From NCBI GenBank assembly GCA_035997545.1, contig DASYIL010000144.1, positions 1 to 28,776 of the forward strand: 28,776 bases of DNA, in the 5' to 3' direction. Of this stretch, positions 8,108-16,838 are shown in pieces. The position numbers and the translations under genes were made by a program. Numbering within the stretch: position 1 is the stretch's first letter; the number at the start of each line of letters is the position of its first letter. The notes beneath the pieces were generated by a model. The model saw nothing but the letters and a program-made list of their open reading frames with translations, was not told where the DNA came from and ran no database searches. This DNA comes from GCA-003244245 sp035997545 (lineage in GTDB: Bacteria; Actinomycetota; Actinomycetes; Mycobacteriales; Pseudonocardiaceae).

Positions 8108-9448
8108 ATGGACAGCCACGAGCGGGAACAGTTCGCGGCGGAGCTGCGCCGGTTGCGTGATCGCGCCGGGCTCTCCCTCGGTGAGCTTGCCGGGCGGGCG
8201 CACGTCAACCGCGGATACGTGGGGCACATCGAGCACGGACAGCGCTGGCCGTCCCGTTCGGTGGCCAGCGCACTGGATGACGCGCTCGACGCCCGAGGCT
8301 CCCTGCTGGCCGCCTGGACCCCCGCAGATTCCGCCGCGCCCCTAGCCACGGAGACACCCGGATCTGACGGCGAGGCCCTCACGCTGCCGCTGGACCAATG
8401 GACCGCGACAGATGGCGACGCGCTGGCCGAGCGGCTCACTATCGGCAGCGACCGCGCACTCACCGCGACCGCCGCGCGCCGGCTTGTCCATGAATGGCTG
8501 GCGGCCGAGGCGCCGCAGACCGTCGAGATTACCGCCGGGCGCCGGATCGGCATGGGCATGGTCGACACGGTCGCCCGCCGGGTGGCACAACTCCGCCGGG
8601 TCGACGACTTCATCGCCGGACGCGAGCTACAGCCGCTGGTCGAGCGGGAGTTACGCGCCGCCGCCCGGCTACTGCACGACGCCGCCTACACCGACCAGGT
8701 CGGCCGGGCACTGCTCAGCGCGATCGCCGAGCTGTGCCAACTGGTGGGCTGGGTGACCGTCGACGCGGGGGCACCGCAGCGAGCAGTCCGCTACCTCGCC
8801 CTGGGGATACATGCCGCGCACGCCGCCGGGGACCGGCCCACCGCGGCCAACCTAGTGTCAACGCTGAGCTACCAGGTGGCGAACCTCGACGACCCGCACG
8901 AGGCCGTCCTGCTGGCCCGCAGCGCCACTGCCGGCGCCCGAGGGCACGCCAGCGCCACCACCCGCGCGCTGCTGTACGAGCGGGTCGCCTGGGCGCACGC
9001 GCGAGCCGGCGAGCTCCGGCACACCGAGCGGGCGCTGTCCGCGGTGGACACCGAGTACGGCCGGCGCCGTCCCGACGATGACCCGGAGTGGGTGTACTGG
9101 CTCGACGAAGACGAGATCACGGTCATGGCCGGGCGGTGCTACGTCGAGCTCGGGCAGCCCGACCGGGCGATCCCGCTGCTGACCGGCGTGTTAGAGCGCT
9201 ACGACGAGCGGCAGACCCGCGAGTCCGCCCTGTACACCTCATGGCTGGCCGAGGCGCACGTGCAGGCCGGGGACGTCGAACACGCCGCGGTACTCGCCGA
9301 GCGCACGCTGGAGCTGTCCAGCTCGACGAGCTCGTCACGCGGAGACGACCGGGTAATGCTTCTTGCCCAGCGCCTTGCCGCACATCGGGCGATGGGCGCC
9401 GTGCGCAATTTTCTTGCCCACGCGGCGGAGCGGCGCGCGGCCGGATAG
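8108..9448 (+). CDS. XRE-family regulator with TPR-like C-terminal half
   Basis: 446 aa from the ATG at 8108, where homologues usually begin just before the helix-turn-helix; the in-frame GTG at 8087 has no ribosome site. The Cro/C1-type HTH is at about residues 5-60 (FAAELRRLRDRAGLSLGELA, then HVNRGYVGHIEHGQRWPS). A linker follows. Residues ~150-440 are helical repeats resembling TPRs (AVRYLALGIHAAHAAGDRPT, VYWLDEDEITVMAGRCYVEL). This layout is common in actinobacterial regulators that sense a ligand or partner through the repeats. GGCGACA repeats abut the start and suggest self-control. The 3' end overlaps no live gene; a primase remnant lies antisense just beyond. The gene is intact. Confidence 0.88.
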   Translation: MDSHEREQFAAELRRLRDRAGLSLGELAGRAHVNRGYVGHIEHGQRWPSRSVASALDDALDARGSLLAAWTPADSAAPLATETPGSDGEALTLPLDQWTATDGDALAERLTIGSDRALTATAARRLVHEWLAAEAPQTVEITAGRRIGMGMVDTVARRVAQLRRVDDFIAGRELQPLVERELRAAARLLHDAAYTDQVGRALLSAIAELCQLVGWVTVDAGAPQRAVRYLALGIHAAHAAGDRPTAANLVSTLSYQVANLDDPHEAVLLARSATAGARGHASATTRALLYERVAWAHARAGELRHTERALSAVDTEYGRRRPDDDPEWVYWLDEDEITVMAGRCYVELGQPDRAIPLLTGVLERYDERQTRESALYTSWLAEAHVQAGDVEHAAVLAERTLELSSSTSSSRGDDRVMLLAQRLAAHRAMGAVRNFLAHAAERRAAG

Positions 9449-9490
9449 CCCAGCGCGGGCCGCACGCTGCTGTACGCGAAAACGGCCACC

Positions 9491-9757
9491 GGTCAGCACC
9501 AGGGGGCCGACGAACTGGGGCACGGTCCGCTCCGGGGTCCCGGATGCGGCCCAGTACGCCATGAACGCGGCCCAACTTTCTTGGTCGTCGTCCATGGCTT
9601 CGCTGCACTCCTCGCGGTTGCTCAGTAGTTCGTGGATGCCGTGGAAGGCGAGAATGGACCCGACGACATCGACCCACTGCTCGAAACCGCCGAAGGCTGG
9701 TGTGTCGACCCGGGGTTGCCCCGCAGAGATCCACGCTTGTACAAGGAGGAGTCTCAC
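9491..9757 (-). pseudogene. C-terminal remnant of a mobile-element primase/helicase-type protein
   Basis: About 90 codons read coherently: VRLLLVQAWISAGQPRVDTP, AFGGFEQWVDVVGSILAFHG, IHELLSNREECSEAMDDDQE, then SWAAFMAYWAASG. The pattern 'AWIAAGRP..VDTP.FGSFE.W..VVGGILA..GI..FL.NREEL....D.E...W..F...W' is typical near the C-terminus of large ATPase/primase proteins carried by actinobacterial integrative elements. There is no start, no ATPase core, and the frame then runs antisense into the XRE gene. It is a fragment. Family naming is from memory of the pattern. Confidence 0.6.
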
Positions 9758-9922
9758 CCAAGGAGATGATCTAACGGTGGTTGCTCTCGGTCTGGTCCCT
9801 GAGCGCTGGTGGCGTTCCACTCTCGTAGCTGCGGCGTCGATGTAGCCTCCACAACCCGATGGATCATGAGTGGCCGGAGAAGCGCTGAGCTTGCCACCCT
9901 GGGGTGATCCAGGTGGGGGAGC

Positions 9923-9969
9923 GGTCAGTGTCCGCTCCGAGTCGGTGGTTCCACATGGCTGCCCGGCTG
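9923..9969. repeat. Dispersed direct repeat, copy 2
   Basis: Second copy of the ~48-bp segment at 1255-1302, same orientation, differing by two substitutions and one missing C. It lies between the primase remnant and IS256 debris. Confidence 0.7.
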
Positions 9970-10243
9970 CTCAATTGTCGCGGTCCACAGAACACGGTCG
10001 TTTCAAGATCGACACTTTGGGGAGGGTAGTCGCCGCGCGGGGTTGATTGCCGGCAGATGCCTTGGTGATCTTCGGCGTGTCGCGATCGATGGGCGACGGA
10101 GCTCCGGTAGCAGAAGAGGTCCTTCCACAGACTTCTCGCCACCGGAGTTCCGTTGCTGGTTCATCCTTTTCATCGTCGAGTCCGGTTTCGCCGCGCTCGG
10201 TGCGGCCTTGTCGGATCCGGCTGGGTGGTGCGGGCGAGGGCTT
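9970..10243. other. Unassigned debris
   Basis: Minus-strand frames continue from the IS256 fragment but lose all similarity after the IHVN motif. No supported gene. Confidence 0.4.
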
Positions 10244-10333
10244 GTTCACGTGGATGTTGTCGACCCACAGGTAGACGTAGTCCACACTGGACAGATCGCG
10301 GGCGGCGAAAGCGCGTTGCTCACCCGTCCAGGT
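10244..10333 (-). mobile_element. IS256-family transposase fragment (~30 codons)
   Basis: The minus strand reads TWTGEQRAFAARDLSSVDYV followed by YLWVDNIHVN. This is the segment of IS256/mutator transposases around the first catalytic Asp (usual form: DYVYLWVDGIH.N.RLE). Everything before and after in the transposase is missing. It is fused in frame to a membrane-protein fragment at 10334. Confidence 0.7.
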
Positions 10334-10598
10334 CTCGGTCTCCGATTCCGCGGAACTTCGAGAGGTCTCCGAGGGGCGAGAGCGGTCCTGTCTGGCTTCC
10401 GCCGGGGATCGACTGCACGGCGGGAGTAGCCGAGCCTGACGTGTCTTCTTGAAGCGAGGACTTGCGCAAGGAGTATCCCGTCCCTGCGGCGATGAGGACG
10501 AGTGCCACGACGAGGACTGTCTGCCACAAGCCTCCTCGTTCGGTTGCCTCGTCAGCGTCAACCGCAGAGGCGCTCGGGATGACATCGGCTTTCGTCAC
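10334..10598 (-). pseudogene. N-terminal fragment of a single-span membrane protein
   Basis: From a GTG at 10598 it reads MTKADVIPSASAVDADEATE, a short cytosolic N-terminus, then one TM helix (LWQTVLVVALVLIAAGTGYS) and an outside segment ending PLGDLSKFRGIGDRDLDG. 'LGDLSKFR' matches the start of a domain that usually continues for ~80 residues with 'TWDDAQ..L.P.....W..LD..ID..L'. Here it stops at TGA (10320-10322), right where the IS256 fragment begins in another frame. The gene was therefore cut by that insertion or by a later deletion. Confidence 0.6.
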
Positions 10599-11087
10599 CG
10601 AGAGATAGGTTTCAGGCTGACGTTGAGGAAGTCAGCGACCGATTCACCGACGGTCGTGCAGAGCACTTTGACGATCCAGAAGTAGATGGTGACTTATGGG
10701 ACTTTGTTGAGGAGTTGGCGGCTCGGTGCGAGGGCGGGTTGTGCAGTCATAGAGCTATCTCGGTCCGTTCGTCTTGGCGGCAGATTGGGTGGACGGGATC
10801 CACCCGTGGTGGTCCTTCCCGATGACAGCGCCGTGCTACCCCACCACATGTCGAGGATCGTGGGGCGTTTGTTACGACGGCCAGACCCGGAACACGGAGC
10901 GGCTGCTCGATCAAGCAGCCGTTCCGTAAGCCGATCGGCTACCGGTACCCGTTGTCCTGTCTCATCCGACCGGCGGCAGTCTCGCTCAACCCCTGCGGCA
11001 TCCGAGATGCTGTCTCGCGTATTTGAGGCAGCTATGCAGCTGAGCAGTAAGGATCACGATCAGCTGGGTGGGAGTTCGGCGGGTACC
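10599..11087. other. No supported gene
   Basis: A plus-strand frame at about 10600-10822 has an acidic run (DVEEVSDRFTDGRAEHFDDP) that could be the tail of a lost gene, but no start or family is visible and its codon use is low in third-position GC. A strong hairpin lies at 10894-10927. Confidence 0.4.
10894..10927. terminator. 14-bp hairpin in a gene-poor stretch
   Basis: ACGGAGCGGCTGCT at 10894-10907 pairs with AGCAGCCGTTCCGT at 10914-10927 (one G-U pair) around the 6-nt loop CGATCA. No U-tract follows. It looks like a terminator that lost its gene, or a palindromic element end. Confidence 0.5.
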
Positions 11088-11342
11088 TCATGATCGATTA
11101 GACCGATCAAGCGGGGCCGTCTCACGACGCGGCTCGCGATGGCGGGTCAGGGGGATGAAGACGGCCAACGCGCAGGTCTGCAGGATGAGGGTGAACGTGA
11201 CGAGCGCGGTGAGAGAGGTCTGAGAAGGACGCCGATAAGGGTGCTGCCGACGAGCCAGGCGATGCCGTAGCTGGTGGTGAATACGCCGTCGCCGGTGCAG
11301 CGCTGGTCGGCGGGGGACGAGGTCGGCGACGGCGGCTTTCAT
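11088..11342 (-). pseudogene. C-terminal remnant of an MFS transporter, frameshifted
   Basis: MKAAVADLVP in the first frame is followed in the next by GDGVFTTSYGIAWLVGSTLI. A second shift brings back QTSLTALVTFTLILQTCALA and VFIPLTRH before the stop. 'ADLVP..RRGTAYG.F...YG.AWL.G..L.GVL' is the usual loop between helices 10 and 11 of drug-type major-facilitator proteins. Only the last two or three helices remain, with two frameshifts, so it cannot transport. Confidence 0.75.
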
Positions 11343-11554
11343 GGTGGATTCGTGCGGTCAGGCGCCATGCAGCGCCTAGCGTCGGCGGGAGTTCGCCGCC
11401 GCGTGAGCCGGTAGCGGTGCCGTCAGAGCCAGTACGTTTCAGCGGCGCGCCGCCGAGGATGTCTTAAGATTGGCCGCGCCAAGCAGGGGCTGGCCCTCCC
11501 AGGCGACAGGGCGAACGGGCGCATCCGTGTCTTGGCCGGTGTGGTCTGAACGAG

Positions 11555-11743
11555 CTAGCGTCCGGCGGCGTCGTGGCGGGTGTGGTGCTGGTGGTGGCCG
11601 TGGTTGTCGGCGGCCGGGGCGACCCAGGCGGCCACAGCCAACGCGAACGCGAACACTGCGACAAACACCTGGCCAGGGCTGGGCACGGCTAGGGTGACCA
11701 TGCAGGCGATGAGGATGAAGACGCAGTAGACCTCGTCGTTCAT
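11555..11743 (-). CDS. Small two-helix membrane protein with His-rich tail
   Basis: 62 aa, ATG at 11743 with AGGGG about seven bases upstream. Two hydrophobic segments, VYCVFILIACMVTLAVP (6-22) and VFVAVFAFALAVAAWVAPAA (26-45), make a hairpin in the membrane. The tail NHGHHQHHTRHD is rich in His and could bind a metal, though this is speculation from composition. It stands alone, with gene-free DNA on both sides. No family was recognised; length and a good ribosome site favour a real gene. Confidence 0.6.
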   Translation of the reverse strand: MNDEVYCVFILIACMVTLAVPSPGQVFVAVFAFALAVAAWVAPAADNHGHHQHHTRHDAAGR

Positions 11744-12437
11744 GATGCGCCCCTATCGGGCTGTGCCCGTCACGCCGCCCCGCGCCCGGATGAGGCGTAC
11801 GCCTCCAGTGTCCTTCCTCACATGGCGGCAGAACAGGGCCAAGCCGGTGGCCTGCAAAAACACTGGGCGTTGGAGGAGCTCAGCGCAACCCGACCAGCGA
11901 CATGGACGGTGACACCAGAGCTATAACTACTGGAGTCGTTTGTACACGCTCGGTGTTCGCGAGCAGAGCCGGCGGTGGTGAGAAAGGCCGCGTGTGACGC
12001 GAACATGGTCGAGGCGTAGCCTGCCCACCGCTGAGGTACTCCACCTGCTTAAATGCTGCAGAAGGGTAGGTAATGCTTGATAGAAGCTGTGCCCGCAATC
12101 GGGCTCATGCCGAAATGGCACCTTCTGGCCGGACCCCGCGCGGTGCCGGCCGCGGCCCACCAGCCTTGATCCGGCACCGTCGGCCATGCCTACCACCTGA
12201 TTGGGTGGTTTGGGCTTCGGATGACGCCTACGGCGTCCCGGTCTCATCGCATTCACATCAATGGCGCAGTGAACTGAAACGTGGCAGTCGGGGCGAGTCG
12301 AGGGCGTAGATCTTGGCCGCGCCCTGCTGCGCCGACAGGCCGGGCTCGGCTTGTGGACATGCGCCAGCATTTGTTGTCAAGCGTGGTGGGCCTTGCTGGG
12401 CATGCAGACCTGAACCAGCGACGGATCGGAGTGAGAT
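11744..12437. other. Long intergenic region, no gene seen
   Basis: Nearly 700 bp upstream of the DUF347 gene. Frames on both strands lack ribosome sites and motifs. A short inverted repeat (CCACC/GGTGG) lies near 12190-12210. The region should hold the promoter of the gene at 12438. Confidence 0.5.
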
Positions 12438-13328
12438 ATGTCATCGGCGGCGCTACCCGGACATGTGGGAGCGGGAAAAGTCGAGCTCGGCTATGTGATG
12501 CGCAAGCTCCCGCACGTGACGTTGTTGTTCTGGATTTTGAAGATCATCGCCGTCACTCTGGGGGAGACCGCCGGGGACTTGTTGGGAATCACCTTCAAGA
12601 TCGGCTACGTCGTCACCGCGTTGATCTTTCTCGGGTTTTTTCTGGTCGTCGTGGTGGCCCAGGTCAAAGCCAAGCGGTTTCATTCGGCCCTGTTCTGGGC
12701 GGTGGTCCTGGGTACCAGCATGGTCGGTACTGAGATCTCGGATTTCCTCAACCGCGGGTTCGGTCACGGCAGCGCCCAACACGGGATCGGTTACGCGTGG
12801 GGCGCGGTCATCCTCACCGGCATCCTGGCGATTGTCTTTGTGGTGTGGTGGCACACAGGGCAGACCTACGACGTGGAGAACATCGCCAGCCGTAAGGGGG
12901 AGATTCTCTACTGGATCGCGATCCTGGTCTCGAACACCCTGGGCACCTCCAGCGGTGACTGGCTGGCCGACGACACCGGTTTGGGGTTCCGTAACGCCTT
13001 TTTCGTCATCGCCGGGATCATGGTGTTGATCGTGGCCGCGCATTATCTGACCACCATCAACGGCACGGTGTTGTTCTGGCTGGCGTTCATCCTGACCCGC
13101 CCGTTGGGGGCGGCAGGGGGTGACTCGTTGACCAAACCGGTGGACGAGGGCGGCCTAGGCTGGGGCACATTGGGGGGTTCGGCGGCGCTACTGGCCCTAC
13201 TGATCGGTTTGATCATCTACCAGACCTACCGCATCCACCGGCGCCCGCTTGAGCCCCTGCCCTACCCGATGAACAGGCGCACCGGCGAACCTCAGCGGCC
13301 CAACGGCGAACCGGTCGAAATGGCTTAG
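12438..13328 (+). CDS. DUF347-repeat (COG4705-like) integral membrane protein
   Basis: 296 aa, ATG preceded by GGAG with a six-base gap. About eight membrane helices are arranged as repeats, each ending in a 'T.G...GD.L' motif: KIIAVTLGETAGDLLG, VVLGTSMVGTEISDFLNRGF, LVSNTLGTSSGDWLADDTGL and FILTRPLGAAGGDSLTKPVD. This is the DUF347 repeat (uncharacterised membrane-anchored protein group). The conserved Gly-Asp pairs inside helices suggest ion handling, but no transport function is established here. The C-terminal 35 residues are a polar Pro/Arg-rich tail. It stands alone and appears complete. Confidence 0.85.
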   Translation: MSSAALPGHVGAGKVELGYVMRKLPHVTLLFWILKIIAVTLGETAGDLLGITFKIGYVVTALIFLGFFLVVVVAQVKAKRFHSALFWAVVLGTSMVGTEISDFLNRGFGHGSAQHGIGYAWGAVILTGILAIVFVVWWHTGQTYDVENIASRKGEILYWIAILVSNTLGTSSGDWLADDTGLGFRNAFFVIAGIMVLIVAAHYLTTINGTVLFWLAFILTRPLGAAGGDSLTKPVDEGGLGWGTLGGSAALLALLIGLIIYQTYRIHRRPLEPLPYPMNRRTGEPQRPNGEPVEMA

Positions 13329-13568
13329 GTGGGCGCGCCCATCGGAACGGGCGAGCAGTTCGAAGGCCGCGATTCCAACGAATCGGCCCAGTCCCAGGCC
13401 GGTCATGGCGGCCCACCGCAGGGTTATCGCCCGAGCGTCGAACCCGAGCGGTGAGCACCCGCCGCCGGCGATGCCCGGCCTGGTAGGGATAGCGCTCGGT
13501 AGCGGCGGGTTAGGGGCAGCCACAGCAGGTCATTCATTGGGATCTTCCGTTCGCGTCTGGATGACGCG

Positions 13569-14933
13569 TCAGGCCAGGGTTTTCCCGTCGGCCGACTGGC
13601 AGGCCGCGGTGATCTCGCCGTGGAGCACTTTGAGCGCGGCGACGTAGATCTCGGAGAAGGTGGGGAAGGGCTGGATGACATCGCGCAGCACCTGCAGCGG
13701 CACGCGGGCGCGGATGGCCAGCGTGGCCTGCTGCAGCCACTCGCCGGCCTCGGGGCCGAGCGCGTACGCGCCGGTCAGCCGCTCGCCATCGCTGAGGAGG
13801 GTCAGGAACCCGTTGGAGTCGGCGTAGGCGCGCGTGTAGGTGGCCGTCTTGGCCACCCCGGACACCGGGACGGTCGCGCTGAACCGGGCCTCGAAGGCGC
13901 CCACCGAGGCCGCTTGCGGGTCGGTGTAGACCACGTCTGGCACGGCCTCGTAGTTGGCCTCGCGCGGCTCGCCGAGGATGTTCGCCGCGACGACCTCGCC
14001 CTGGTACTTGCCCACGTGGGTCAGCAGCCGCACGCCGGTGACGTCGCCGATGGCCCACAGCCGATCACCGGCGCGCAGGTGCGCGTCGACCGGGATGCCG
14101 TGCTCGCCGGCCTGGACGCCGACCGTCTCCAGGCCGAGCCCGTCCACGCGCGGCCGCCGGCCGGTGGCGAGCAGCAGGTGGTCGCCGTGCAGCTCGCGGC
14201 CGTTGTCGAGCGCCAGGACGTAGTCCTGGCCGTCGCGTCGCGCCGCGGTCGCGTGCACGCCGACAAGCAGCTCGGCGCCGTCGCGGCGCAGGACCTCGCC
14301 CAGCGCATCGCCCAGCGGCGCGGGCTCGCGGGCGAGAACGTGCCCGGCAGCCTCGACCAAGGCCACCTCGCCGCCCAGGCGGCGCACGGCCTGGGCCATC
14401 TCGGCGCCCACCGGCCCGCCGCCGACTATGAGCAGGCGGCGCGGGATGGCCTTCATACCGGTCACTTCGCGGTTGGTCCAGACGCCCTGCAGCTCGCGCA
14501 GGCCCGGGATAGGTGGCATGACCGGATCAGAGCCGGTCGCCACAACGACATCTCCGGCGGTGTGGCGTACGCCATCGACCTCGACCACGCCCGGCCCGGC
14601 GAGCCTGCCGGTGCCGCGCAGCAGGTCAATGCCCTTGCCCGCCAGCCAGCGCTCCTGCCCGGCGTCGGAGTAGTCCGAGACCATGAAGTCACGCCAGGCC
14701 AGCGCCGCCTCGGCGTCGAGCTGCGCGCTGGCTGCCGCCTCGCGCGCCTGGTGCACCGCCTCACCCGGGCGCAGCAGCGTCTTGGACGGGATGCACGCCC
14801 AGTACGAGCACTCGCCCCCGACCAGCTCGCGCTCGACCAGGGCAACCCGCAGCCCGCCGTCGGCAAGCTCGCCGGCGCAGTGCTCGCCCGGTGAGCCGCC
14901 GCCCAAGACGATGACGTCGTAGCCGGTATTCAT
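13569..14933 (-). CDS. Pyridine nucleotide-disulfide oxidoreductase (lipoamide dehydrogenase/mercuric reductase-like)
   Basis: 454 aa flavoprotein. The FAD-binding fold starts at residue 5 (YDVIVLGGGSPGEHCAGELA). The redox disulfide is in GGECSYWACIPSK (Cys42, Cys47), a variant of the usual C-x4-C motif. The NAD(P)-binding fold is near 170-200 (LLIVGGGPVGAEMAQAVRRL). The second FAD motif is LWAIGDVTGVRLLTHVGKYQ. The dimerisation domain fills the rest. The active-site 'HPT.SE' of this family reads QPFPTFSE here, so the catalytic His is replaced by Phe and classic lipoamide chemistry is doubtful. The ATG overlaps the upstream stop (ATGA) and GGGAG precedes it. Last gene of a minus-strand operon. 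Confidence 0.9.
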   Translation of the reverse strand: MNTGYDVIVLGGGSPGEHCAGELADGGLRVALVERELVGGECSYWACIPSKTLLRPGEAVHQAREAAASAQLDAEAALAWRDFMVSDYSDAGQERWLAGKGIDLLRGTGRLAGPGVVEVDGVRHTAGDVVVATGSDPVMPPIPGLRELQGVWTNREVTGMKAIPRRLLIVGGGPVGAEMAQAVRRLGGEVALVEAAGHVLAREPAPLGDALGEVLRRDGAELLVGVHATAARRDGQDYVLALDNGRELHGDHLLLATGRRPRVDGLGLETVGVQAGEHGIPVDAHLRAGDRLWAIGDVTGVRLLTHVGKYQGEVVAANILGEPREANYEAVPDVVYTDPQAASVGAFEARFSATVPVSGVAKTATYTRAYADSNGFLTLLSDGERLTGAYALGPEAGEWLQQATLAIRARVPLQVLRDVIQPFPTFSEIYVAALKVLHGEITAACQSADGKTLA

Positions 14934-15115
14934 GTGCCCGCTCCCGGTGTGACCTGGCCGGAGCGCCCGGCCTGCTCTTGTTCCATGTACCGCGCGTACC
15001 AGCCCGGCCAGTCCGGGTCGGGGTGCTCGATCTGCTCCTCGTGGCGGCCGCGCGCAGCGGCTGCGCGCCGCCGCGCCTGGGCCAGATCGGCCGCGGAATC
15101 AAAGGTCACTGGCAT
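14930..15115 (-). CDS. Small hypothetical protein (61 aa) coupled to the oxidoreductase
   Basis: Starts MPVTFDSAADLAQARRRAAA at 15115, where AGGAGGAG lies eight bases upstream; a longer frame to 15160 has no such site. The second half reads IEHPDPDWPGWYARYMEQEQ, a pattern (DPDWPxWYAxYMxxEQ) seen in small actinobacterial proteins encoded next to glyoxalase-like genes. It is helical, acidic and soluble, with no known function. Its stop overlaps the oxidoreductase start by four bases, implying translational coupling. Confidence 0.8.
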   Translation of the reverse strand: MPVTFDSAADLAQARRRAAAARGRHEEQIEHPDPDWPGWYARYMEQEQAGRSGQVTPGAGT

Positions 15116-15159
15116 CGGGGGTACTCCTCCTCTGTAAAGAACTGCCGGCCCGGCAATCA

Positions 15160-15609
15160 TCAGGGTCCGCGCCGGTCACCGGCCCGGAAGGTGGTGATGA
15201 TCTCCTGGATCACCCAGCCGTTGCCGTCCGGGTTGCTGAACGAGGCAAGAGCCGTAGCTTTTGTGGTCCGGTGCCGGGCCCGGCACCCGTTCCACGGTCC
15301 CGGCGTGGTGGAACACCCCGCCGGCGTCATGGAATACCTCGCCCACGTCGGCCCCGCGGTCGATGAGCTCGGCACGGGCGGCGTCGATGTCGGTCACCAC
15401 CAGGTGCAGGCCCTGCGCCGAGCCCGGCGCGGCCGAGGTGACCCCGGTGCCGAAGATGATCGAGCAGGCCGAGCCCGGAGGTGTCAGCTCACCACCCGGA
15501 GGTCCGCACCGGCGGCGTAGTCGGCATCCTCCCGCCACCCCAGCGCCTTGTAGAACTTCTTGGCCCGGTCCACGTCGGCGACCGGCACCGCCACCACCTC
15601 GAGTTTCAT
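15160..15609 (-). pseudogene. VOC/glyoxalase-superfamily protein, two frameshifts
   Basis: The ATG at 15609 begins MKLEVVAVPVADVDRAKKFY KALGW, a textbook VOC first strand and helix. The frame ends at a stop near 15484 after ADLRVV. The next frame continues SACSIIFGTGVTSAAPGSAQ, GLHLVVTDIDAARAELIDRG and ADVGEVFHDAGGVFHHAG. Near 15255 a second shift returns to FSNPDGNGWVIQEIITTFRA before the stop at 15160. Put together it is a full-length ~150-aa glyoxalase/bleomycin-resistance-like protein, so damage is recent. First gene of the operon with the 61-aa protein and the oxidoreductase. Sequencing error is possible but two shifts argue against it. Confidence 0.88.
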
Positions 15610-16183
15610 GTCCACGACCTCGGCTCCTGTCCTGGTGTCGGTAGCCCGTGTCAATGCCACCGGGGCTGGTCCTGGCATCCACACTTGCGCCACTCATCGT
15701 CGAAGTCCAGGAGCGCATAGCCGATCGCCCGGAGGAGGCGGGTGGTCGGCAGTGACCCGCCGATCGCCGGCGTGCTCACCGAGCGTCCTGACTGCCAGTG
15801 ATCGCCGATGCTGCGGCGGTGGCCCACGGCGAAGCTGCGTCCTCAGAAGCCGATTACACCGCGGGGCTATCGTCAGCGGCCTCCTGCGGGGTACGCCAGC
15901 CGACCGCGGGTCACGCGCACCCCAGCGCCAAACCGGATGAGCAGCTCCTGCCCGTCGCCCGGGCCGATGGCGTCGCTGGCCCTGCCGACGGCCCACCCTC
16001 ACGCGCGCCGCCACGCAGTGTGCAGTCGGCCGGGCGCAGGGGCGGGCCTGTGCGCGCAGGCCGCCCGGAGCGCGACCGTGATCCCAGCACCAAACCAGTA
16101 GATGACCGGTCCTGCTTATCGAGGATAATTGAGACAGCCCGCCACCCCACAGGGCTCGGGTCCGCAAGCACAAGGCCTTGGAC
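15610..16183. other. Divergent intergenic region, no supported gene
   Basis: Separates the minus-strand redox operon from the plus-strand MDR/isomerase operon and should hold both promoters. A minus-strand frame near 15690-15760 (RAIGYALLDFDDEWRKCG) has protein-like character and might be a gene tail, but no family was recognised. Confidence 0.45.
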
Positions 16184-16712
16184 ATGTCCGTGCCGAGCCA
16201 TGCCGACGTCATCGTCCTGCACTGCCGCCCGGGACCCTCGCTGCGTCCCGGCGACCTGGTGCCCGAGCGCCGGCCGCTGCGACCACCCGGCCCCGGTGAG
16301 GTCGTGGTGCGCAACATCGTCACCAGCGTCGATCCGTACCAGCTGCGGATGCTGCGCGGCTCGTCCGAAGTCACACCGGTGGCCATTGGCGAGCCGGTCC
16401 CGGCCAACAGTGTCGGGATGGTCGTGCGGTCTGAGGATCCCGGCGTGCCCGGACGATCCCGACGCGGGCGCCGACCTCACCGACGCGGTGTTCAAGCGGG
16501 TCACCCTGCGCGGTTACATCGTCAGCGACTACTACCCGCAGCAGCTGTATCCGATCCGTGCGGAGCTTGCGGCGCTGCTGCGCGCCAAGCTCCTGCGGGC
16601 AGTGGTCAGCGAGTTCAAGGGCCTTGAGCACGCGCCCGAGGCCCTCGCGACGGTCTTCGACCGCGGCTCGCCCCATATCGGCAGGCGGGTCGTCCGGATT
16701 TCGGAGGGGTAG
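16184..16712 (+). pseudogene. MDR-family NADP-dependent oxidoreductase with central deletion
   Basis: The start MSVPSHADVIVLHCRPGPSL leads to PPGPGEVVVRNIVTSVDPYQ LRMLRG, the N-terminal signature of zinc-free medium-chain NADP-dependent oxidoreductases. After VVRSEDPG (about 16445) the reading frame changes and the text jumps to the C-terminal signature AVFKRVTLRGYIVSDYYPQQ, then FKGLEHAPEALATVFDRGSP HIGRRVVRI. The middle (~170 residues, the whole NADP-binding fold) is gone. Non-functional. It heads an operon with the isomerase-like gene at 16839. Confidence 0.88.
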
Positions 16713-16838
16713 GCCGCGGAGCGACCCCGGCGCGCGCGACGCCTGGGCGGAAGTCACCGCGGCCATGAGTGACCGACCACAACACGGAATCAGCAGTCAT
16801 CAACCGCTTCCCCGACGCCGGCCTAGGAGGCTCTCACC

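Noticed and set aside
13620..14894. Plus-strand open frame of 424 codons opposite the disulfide oxidoreductase
   Set aside because: The minus strand has unmistakable FAD and NAD motifs; the plus frame is a shadow caused by GC-rich codon positions.
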